The notes under the pieces were generated by a model. That model searched no databases and was not told the origin of the DNA. It saw only the letters and a program-made list of their open reading frames with translations. DNA of 13,423 nucleotides from Ochromonadaceae sp. CCMP2298 (taxonomy: Eukaryota; Sar; Synurophyceae; Ochromonadales; Ochromonadaceae). Shown here one piece after another: positions 5,858-11,360 of this stretch. The translations under genes and the position numbers were made by a program. The stretch's first letter is position 1, and each line of letters begins with the position of its first letter. The stretch covers positions 1 to 13,423 of the forward strand of contig MU634305.1 in the NCBI GenBank assembly GCA_026770595.1. Reading direction: 5' to 3'.

Positions 5858-8074
5858 TATGTAAGGTCGACCACATCCTGGTCAGCAGGGGGAGGGGGGT
5901 TCCTCTTCTTGCCGCTGGACGCTTCCTTCGTGTTCTTACCGAGAGACTCCGCTGGAGAGCTGGGGGTGGGGGACTTGCGCTTCGAACCACGGGCCTGCTC
6001 GTTTTCCCGGCGGTTGAATCCGGAGGATATACGGGGGCCGTTGGCGGGGGCGGGGGACAGGCCTGGGCGGGAGCGCTTGTTGTCCGAACCGGCATTATAC
6101 GAGTCGGATAGTCCGGATACTGCGGAGAGCACGGGCGCAGAGGCAGAGGCAGAGGCAGAGGCAGAGGCAGAGGCAGAGGCAGAGGCAGAGGCAGAGGCAG
6201 AGGCAGACGCAGAGGAGAGACCGAGGCTAGAGCGAGGCACTGCGTCCCCGCTGAAGTCTCTGCAGAAGTCTTCAGAGTTCTCGTCACCGCTACTGACCAT
6301 AGGGACTGCCTCACCCCCCTCCACCATAACGTACCCATCTCCATCACTCTCCATCCCTGCGCCTGCACTGTCCGTCGCTGTGCCATTGCCCCCGCCTGCA
6401 CCTGCACCCGCACCCGCACCCGATGAGCTCGAGCGGTTGTTAGAGCTGGAGCTGCGGTTGTTGGCGCTCGAGGGGTTAGCACTGGAGCTGCTGCTGGAGC
6501 TGGAACTGCTCTCGCGCACCAGCCCAGGCTCCCCCTTCACCTGTGCCCCCTCCCAGTCCTGGAGGATCTGCTGCCCCCCCATGTCATCTAGGGTCAGGTT
6601 GGCGGTCAGCTTGAACTGCCCCTTGGTGGCCTGCGTATGAGTTGGTTTTAATGTATTAGTAGTATAGTATGAGTGGTTTTTAATGTACATACGCAAAAAA
6701 TGAGGGTTTTAATGTACAAACACGCATAATAATGAGGATTTTAATGGACATCCGCATACTATTGAGGATTTTAATATACATACACTATAGTAATAAGGGT
6801 TTTAATATACTCAATATACTCTATAGTAATAACAGTAATAAGGGATTTACCTGCTTCGCATGGCGTAGTATGTTTTTGAGCTTAACGTCTTCCACGGGGC
6901 GCTCGATGAGGTTTCTGATCACGTCGTCGTGCGTTACGTCCTCGAAGTCGGCGTCCTCGTAGACCACCTGGGGGAATGGGGGAATGGGGGAATGGTAAAA
7001 GGGGAGGGGTTTAAAGGGAGGGGTGAAGAGTGTACAGTGGAGGGTACAGTACACACAACACAGTACACACAATCCGCACAGTACATACAACACAGAACAC
7101 ATTACGCAGTACACAGTACGCACCTGGAAGTACTTTTCATCCTCGTCCTCCTCCCCCCCCGCATCGTAGTTCACAATCAGGCCGTTGTACTCCTGCCCGT
7201 TGAACTTCTTGCAGATCAAGCGGTGCAGGAAGAACCGCGGGTCCTTGTACATTATCTGCTGAAGCTGCCTCTCTCTCAATTTCTCCTGCTCAGACATCTT
7301 CTTCTGCTCCTCCACGAACTCCATAATCTCCCCTCTCTCCGCCCCTGTAGCGTTCTTCGCCCTGGCTGTCTTCAGCTTCAAGTTCTCTTTCTGCAGCTTG
7401 TCGACGAGTTTGTTAGATTCAACGAGCTGTGCCTGGTTTGTCTCCAGCTTGAATTCCAGCACATCTATTGGGAGGAAGGAGAGGAGGAGGGAGAGGACGA
7501 GAGGAAGGAGGAGAGAGAGGACAAGAGGAAGGGGTTTAAGTTAGATAACGCTCACTGATATAAACAGGTCCCTCTTGGTAAGCTTACCGCAGCGGGCCAG
7601 CTCGTCCACAAGGTATTGGCGCAAGAGAGACTTCTGCTTCTCCAACTTGAGGATTTCTTCGCGGCCGCTTGGGGGGGCACTGGAGCTGCTTCCCTGCGAG
7701 GGCTTGAGGATGTTTTGCATGTGCCAGCGCGTCTTCCCCAAGCAGCCGTTCATCTCCTTGACCATCATGCACTGCTTGTCCGTCAAGTTTTTGTATTTGA
7801 TCTTGTTGTGGAGCCCCTTTTCGGCCTCGTTGTACCTGTCGACGGGGCATATCTCGTAAAAGATATCGTCGAACAGCTTAATAACTTGACCATTATACTC
7901 CAGCGCCGTCAGCGCCTCCTTCTCGATCTCTGCGGCGTCTTTCTCCATCGCCCTTGTTGGCAGTGGGACAGGTGCGGCTGGAAACGTTCTCTCGACAGGA
8001 GAGCTGGATGGGCAGACGATTATGGGCGAGTTGAAGGCGGTGAAGCGCTCTCCGTTTGAGATTGTGATGTGCAT
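5857..8074 (-). CDS. Uncharacterised coiled-coil protein with Tudor-like segment and Ser/Ala-repeat tail
   Basis: I do not recognise the gene. The four-exon model is 7588-8074, 7124-7464, 6851-6967 and 5857-6630, giving 572 aa. Donors are GTAAGC, GTGCGT and GTAAAT, and all acceptors are AG. Residues 50-130 are charged and helical. Residues about 140-235 have heptad-like Leu/Lys/Glu sequence (LVESNKLVDKLQKENLKLK), probably a coiled coil. Residues about 245-300 read KKFNGQEYNGLIVNYD, an acidic linker, then KYFQVVYEDADFEDV. This (F-x-G-x-x-Y-x-G, then Y-x-V-x-Y-E-D-x-D-x-E-D) is the pattern of Tudor/agenet-like chromatin-reader folds. Exon 4 encodes Ser-rich, Gly/Ala and (Ala-Ser)n tracts and basic patches (GSKRKSP, GKKRN) that could be nuclear-localisation signals. 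A VKGE site fits the SUMO consensus. A nuclear or chromatin role is inference. The first ATG is at 8074. An ATG further in (MEKDAAEIE) is an alternative start. Confidence 0.75.
6137..6214 (-). repeat. (GCAGAG)n hexanucleotide repeat coding (Ala-Ser)n
   Basis: About 13 units of GCAGAG on the plus strand, with one GCAGAC variant, translate on the minus strand as alternating Ala-Ser in the C-terminal region of the coiled-coil/Tudor-like protein. The hexamer keeps frame, so copy number can change without a frameshift. Confidence 0.92.
6631..6850 (-). repeat. Intron 3 of the Tudor-like gene: repeated TTAAAACCC-type module
   Basis: This 220-nt GT-AG intron (sense GTAAAT...ACGCAG) contains about six degenerate copies of a 30-40-bp module. 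In sense orientation each carries ATTAAAACC or a one-base variant next to ATGTACAT/ATATAC-like sequence. It is the same theme as the translocator and PAT1 introns. Confidence 0.75.
6968..7123 (-). repeat. Intron 2 of the Tudor-like gene
   Basis: This 156-nt GT-AG intron (sense GTGCGT...CCCCAG) holds repeated GTGTACTG/GTGTTGTG-like units, one TTTAAACCCC and three CCATTCCCC units before the acceptor. Its length is a multiple of three and the frame stays open through it. Retention would insert 52 residues in the middle of the Tudor-like segment. Confidence 0.8.
7465..7587 (-). other. Intron 1 of the Tudor-like gene
   Basis: This 123-nt GT-AG intron (sense GTAAGC...CAATAG) has a possible branch region ATCTAACTTAAACCCC followed by a long CCTCTTCC-type pyrimidine tract. 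An in-frame stop occurs inside. A second donor-like GTGAGC at 7555 would shift the frame at the same acceptor. Confidence 0.7.
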
Positions 8075-8411
8075 CGGAGGCGGCACTTTCGAATTTGCGA
8101 AGCAAAAAGAATCAGGTGTCAAAGGTGGGTGATAATGAGTCCTCCCTCATACATCACAGGGTGCAAATTAACGTGTCGTCGAGTCGTGTGAAATCTTACA
8201 CAAGGTGCGCAAAAACAACCAAACAGGGGGAAAGCGGGAATGGGCAAAAGAAAGTGAAACGGCGGTTGGCGAGAAACAACCAAAGCATCTCCACGCAGCA
8301 AGCATCTTGATCTGCACCAACGAGTGTAGAGCACTCACAGTTGAGCGCCATCTCCTTTTGAGCGGACTTCTGTACTGGCACTTGCATTGACGCGGCAGAG
8401 AGATCAGCGCC
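8075..8411. promoter_or_regulatory. Bidirectional upstream region, Tudor-like gene and RSPH9
   Basis: This 337-bp gap separates the two divergent start codons. It contains two copies of AAACAACCAAA (near 8212-8223 and 8274-8284) and a purine-rich stretch between them. No TATA box is evident. It must contain both 5' UTRs, so the promoters are compact and possibly shared. Confidence 0.5.
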
Positions 8412-9553
8412 ATGGACTTGAACTCCGTGCACAGAATCGCCCAGGTGAGCGGCTTCGGCCTGAACATCGAGGAGTTCTCAGGCCTCGAGGTGGCCATGCT
8501 GCAGAGAAAGCTGCAGGAAAATCTGGTGGGTAAAATGTACTTCTGGGGCAAGATCTTCGGCAGTACTCAGGACTACCTGGTGGTGCACCACATCGACCCA
8601 TTCGCAGAGTTCCCGGACAAGAAATACTACTACTGGTGAGTCTCTCCCGGATCGACCATAGACTAGCCCCTCAAATTGCTGCTTATCCTTAACACTTATC
8701 CTCTCCCAGCACCACATCGGACTTCGTTCTGCGCGCGCTGCCCGAGATCTCGAGCGAGTACGAGGGCCTGGCTACGAAGATCAGAGTAGCATTCACGGGC
8801 GACCCGTCGTTTTTCGCATACAACGGCGAGGAGGAGGAGGGCGAGCCGGAGGACCCCGAAGCCCCCCCGGTGGAGAGATTCAGAGAGGTGCACCGGCTGA
8901 CTTTCACGGTTAAGAAAATCGACCGCGAGTGCGCGCTCGTGCCGCGCGGCGCGCTGGCCGTGGACACTGGCAAGAAGGTGATTGCGAGCAGCAATTTCCA
9001 GGGACTGAGCTACGAAACATCCAGAGAGCTGAGGGCCTACATGCACCTGCGGAGGCCAGAGAGCCTGCAGGGCATTGCGCTGCTGAAGCGCCCGGGGATC
9101 ATCAAGACGGACGACTTCCTGGACTGCATCGACAAGGACATGCCCAAGGGTACGTACTTTCACGCATACATATTTCCACTAACATTCCCATACATAGACC
9201 AATACATCCATACATCCATATACCAATATATCCATACGCCCATATATCTATACATCCACACATATATTCCTATACCCATACACCGTGCAGTGTATACAGT
9301 ACGCTCCAAATTTCTGCACTTAACTCAATGCGTTCCCCTGAATAGCATCCCGTATTCTAACAACCCACCCCCCCTCCCATTCTCCTGCGCAGAAATGTGG
9401 TCCATCTCTCACGACAACTGTGGCTCTGCCGTATTTGTGAGGAACTTGTACTGGGACGGTTACGGCTTCTACGCAACCCTCAAGGCGGCCGAGTACGGCT
9501 CCGCCTACTTCGGAAACGGCGTGCCCAACTACGACATCGCCTTCATGCTGTAA
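8412..9553 (+). CDS. RSPH9: Radial spoke head protein 9
   Basis: Component of the radial spoke head in motile 9+2 cilia and flagella, where spokes relay signals between the central pair and the dynein arms. Exons 8412-8635, 8710-9149 and 9393-9553 give 274 aa, close to the size of animal RSPH9. Both introns are GT-AG (GTGAGT...CCCAG, 74 nt; GTACGT...CGCAG, 243 nt). Family landmarks along the protein: GKMYFWGKIFG near 40-50; FTGDPSFF near 105; ECALVPRGAL at about 148-157; FQGLSYETSRELRAYMHLRR; the LDCIDKDMPKG run into EMWSISHD across intron 2; and the terminal YDIAFML. A short acidic insert (EEEEGEPEDPE) lies near 114-125. The gene is head-to-head with the Tudor-like gene. Its presence implies that the organism makes a motile flagellum at some life stage. 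Confidence 0.96.
8636..8709 (+). other. RSPH9 intron 1
   Basis: This 74-nt GT-AG intron (GTGAGT...TCCCAG) is the shortest in the window. TCCTTAACACTTATCC before the acceptor gives a plausible branch point (CTTAAC) and pyrimidine tract. It is a useful reference for the minimal intron architecture here. Confidence 0.85.
9150..9392 (+). repeat. RSPH9 intron 2, (ATACATCC)n-like repeats
   Basis: This 243-nt GT-AG intron starts GTACGTAC and ends TGCGCAG. Its first two-thirds consist of ATACATCCATAC/CCCATACAC-type degenerate repeats. It is a multiple of three with no in-frame stop, so retention would insert 81 residues between DMPKG and EMWSI. Confidence 0.85.
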
Positions 9554-9930
9554 AAATATTGGTCCAATGTGCGGTATTAAATGATTAACTTGGTAGCCGT
9601 GTATGAAGATAAGAAAAGAGAAAAGGATATTTCGCTGGGTGTCGCAACGGTTTTTGTGGGGCCGTGTTACGGTCACTGTTCCCCCAAGAATTCCCGTGTG
9701 GGCAAAACATGGTTGGCAGTAGTTTCGCAGGTTTTGCCGCAGGGGGCGCTCCCAGGCCGCTCGACGCTTTGGGAAGAAGAGGTGCGAGCTGAAAGCGCTT
9801 CAAGATTCCGTGGAATTGCATGAGAGTTGCTGCATTTTCACAATTCCCACGTAGCGTGTTGGGTTCCTGCTGTGTTCCTGTTGAGAGGGTTGGTCATTCT
9901 TTGTAGCTTCTGAACCCCTGGAATCTGACG
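9554..9930 (+). other. Intergenic region between RSPH9 and the unknown membrane-protein gene
   Basis: This 377-bp gap in tandem orientation starts with AT-rich 3' UTR-like sequence (AAATATTGG...GGTATTAAATG). The remainder presumably holds the promoter and 5' UTR of the next gene. CCAAT at 9573-9577 is the only motif I noted. I see no further gene. Confidence 0.5.
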
Positions 9931-10823
9931 ATGGCAACTACTGCGTCTGTGTCTGCGGACAACTCGCCTCTCCATCTCCGCATCCTGATCGAGGCGTCAG
10001 CTGCCACGATATCGGCCTTTACAGTTGGTAAGACTATCGAGAGATGTTGTGCTCATACGCCTTGGGAATGGAAGTAACCTCCCCTCCCTAATCTCCTACT
10101 CCCTTCTCCCTCTTTCCTCTTCCCTCAGCTCCCGCAATCTCCATCGTGGACAAGGCCATCGTCTCCAACGCCTCCGGCCTCGAGCCCCTCGTCCCCTCCC
10201 TCATCAACGGCTGCAAGTCTCTCGTCACAAACCCTATATACTTCCTAAAACAGCCCTCCTTTCTGTTCATCTGGGGTGTATACTCCGGCACCTATATCGT
10301 CGCAAACTCCATCGAAGCCATCTGCCAGCGCTCCGGCCAGGACTCCTTCTACCCCAAGTTCTTCGGCTCCTCTATGGCTAACGTGTCCCTGAGCGTGATG
10401 AAGGACAAAGCCTTCGCGAGAATGTTCGGCACGGGCGCGCCCAAGCCTATGAGCTACTCATCCATGGGCTGCTTCGCCACACGTGACAGTATGACCATCC
10501 TTGCCTCTTTCTCTCTACCGGGCATTATCTCCAAAAAGATGCAAAATAACGGCACCAGCGCTGCCACCTCCGACATGCTCGCACAGCTCTTCACACCCGT
10601 CTCTATGCAGATACTCTCCACGCCCTTGCACCTCTACGGCCTCGACATGTACAACCGCTCCGTCGCCACGGCTGCACAAAGACAGGAGTTCGTGAAGACT
10701 GAGTATCTCAAGACGACCCTTGCGCGTATGGCTCGCATCTTCCCTGCATTCGGCATAGGCGGCGTGGTGAACAAGTACGTACGCAAGGAGGGCAACGCCA
10801 AGCTGCAGACCATGTACCATTAG
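9931..10823 (+). CDS. Conserved protein of unknown function, probably membrane-associated
   Basis: Exons 9931-10027 and 10129-10823 join across a 101-nt GT-AG intron (GTAAGA...CCTCAG) to give 263 aa. I recognise the sequence type (DKAIVSNASGLEPLVPSL, FIWGVYSGTYIVANSI, FATRDSMTI) as a conserved, uncharacterised family of fungi and algae that I recall as 'sequence orphan'. This is from memory and unchecked. Seen: hydrophobic stretches at about 18-40, 77-94 (FLFIWGVYSGTYIVANSI), near 185-195 (TILASFSLPGIIS), around STPLHLYGLDMYN, and near the C-terminus (IFPAFGIGGVVNKYVRK). The spaced Pro-containing helices and the STPLHLYG and RIFPAFGIGG segments recall mitochondrial carriers, but no standard PxD/ExxK/R signature is visible. 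Thus an inner-mitochondrial-membrane location is a guess. The start has A at -3 and G at +4. No neighbour suggests a role. Confidence 0.8.
10028..10128 (+). other. Intron of the unknown membrane-protein gene
   Basis: This 101-nt intron (GTAAGA...CCTCAG) has a long, clean pyrimidine tract (CTCCTACTCCCTTCTCCCTC) before the acceptor and none of the repeats seen in most other introns of the window. Confidence 0.85.
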
Positions 10824-11357
10824 ATTAGGCGTACCATCAGGCATTAGTACCAGCACTAAACAACTAGCGAAAGTGTATAGCTAAAGTTTATAGCCGGGGG
10901 TATTTGTTCATATGATAATATTAAACACACACATAATATTGCTTTTTCAGCTTCAGACTACATACCATCAAGCTTAAGTTGCCGTATGTCGTATGGCGTT
11001 GTTGGTATGCAGTGGTATGACTTATGCCGTATGCCTATCCTGTATGCATACCGTGCCCAAAAGAAGTCCAAAGAAGTGCGGCTGTGACAGCTTTAAAAAA
11101 AGCAAGCAAATCACATCTAGCATCTACGCATTATCGCAGTGCCATATACGTACGTAGTTACTTACGTACGTTGTACTTTGACCGCACTATCTACCGTACG
11201 TACTATCCGTGTACGTACTATCCGTGTAGGTACTATCCCTTATCCGTGCTGTACTGCCGTAGTACTGTCCATACGTACTAGAATTAGACCGTACGTACTA
11301 TACGACTGTACTATTCATACGTACGTACTATCACTGTACGTACTATCACTGTACGTA
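10824..11357. other. Convergent intergenic region
   Basis: This 534-bp region holds both 3' UTRs. It contains an AT-rich inverted repeat (AATATTA 10917-10923 with TAATATT 10934-10940) and several GTATG/CCGTATG words at 10981-11052. From about 11147 onward there is the 15-bp minisatellite listed separately. I see no gene. Confidence 0.6.
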
Positions 11358-11360
11358 CTA
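11147..11360. repeat. TACGTACTATCNNTG minisatellite overlapping the PAT1 stop codon
   Basis: Units TACGTACTATCCGTG (11197-11211, 11212-11226, degenerate 11227-11241) and TACGTACTATCACTG (11322-11336, 11337-11351) have a 15-bp period, with degenerate TACGTAC-containing copies between and before them. The final truncated unit (11352-11360) contains the complement of the PAT1 TAG (11358-11360). Confidence 0.88.

Noticed and set aside
5909-6640. Plus-strand open frame with (Ala-Glu)n opposite exon 4 of the Tudor-like gene
   Set aside because: It results from the hexamer repeat being open in several frames, and the minus frame is part of a consistent four-exon gene.
7541-7587. Alternative donor GTGAGC at 7555 for exon 1 of the Tudor-like gene
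   Set aside because: Using it with the acceptor at 7465 shifts the frame. GTAAGC at 7587 joins in frame and continues the coiled coil.
8255-8285. Possible RFX X-box (GTTGGCGAGAAAC) upstream of RSPH9
   Set aside because: Both half-sites mismatch the consensus at key positions, and RFX control outside opisthokonts and relatives is not expected.
10917-10940. AATATTA/TAATATT hairpin as a functional element
   Set aside because: A 7-bp A/T-only stem is expected by chance in AT-rich 3' sequence.
11147-11360. CRISPR-like array
   Set aside because: Units are contiguous 15-bp tandem repeats without spacers, in a eukaryotic 3' region.
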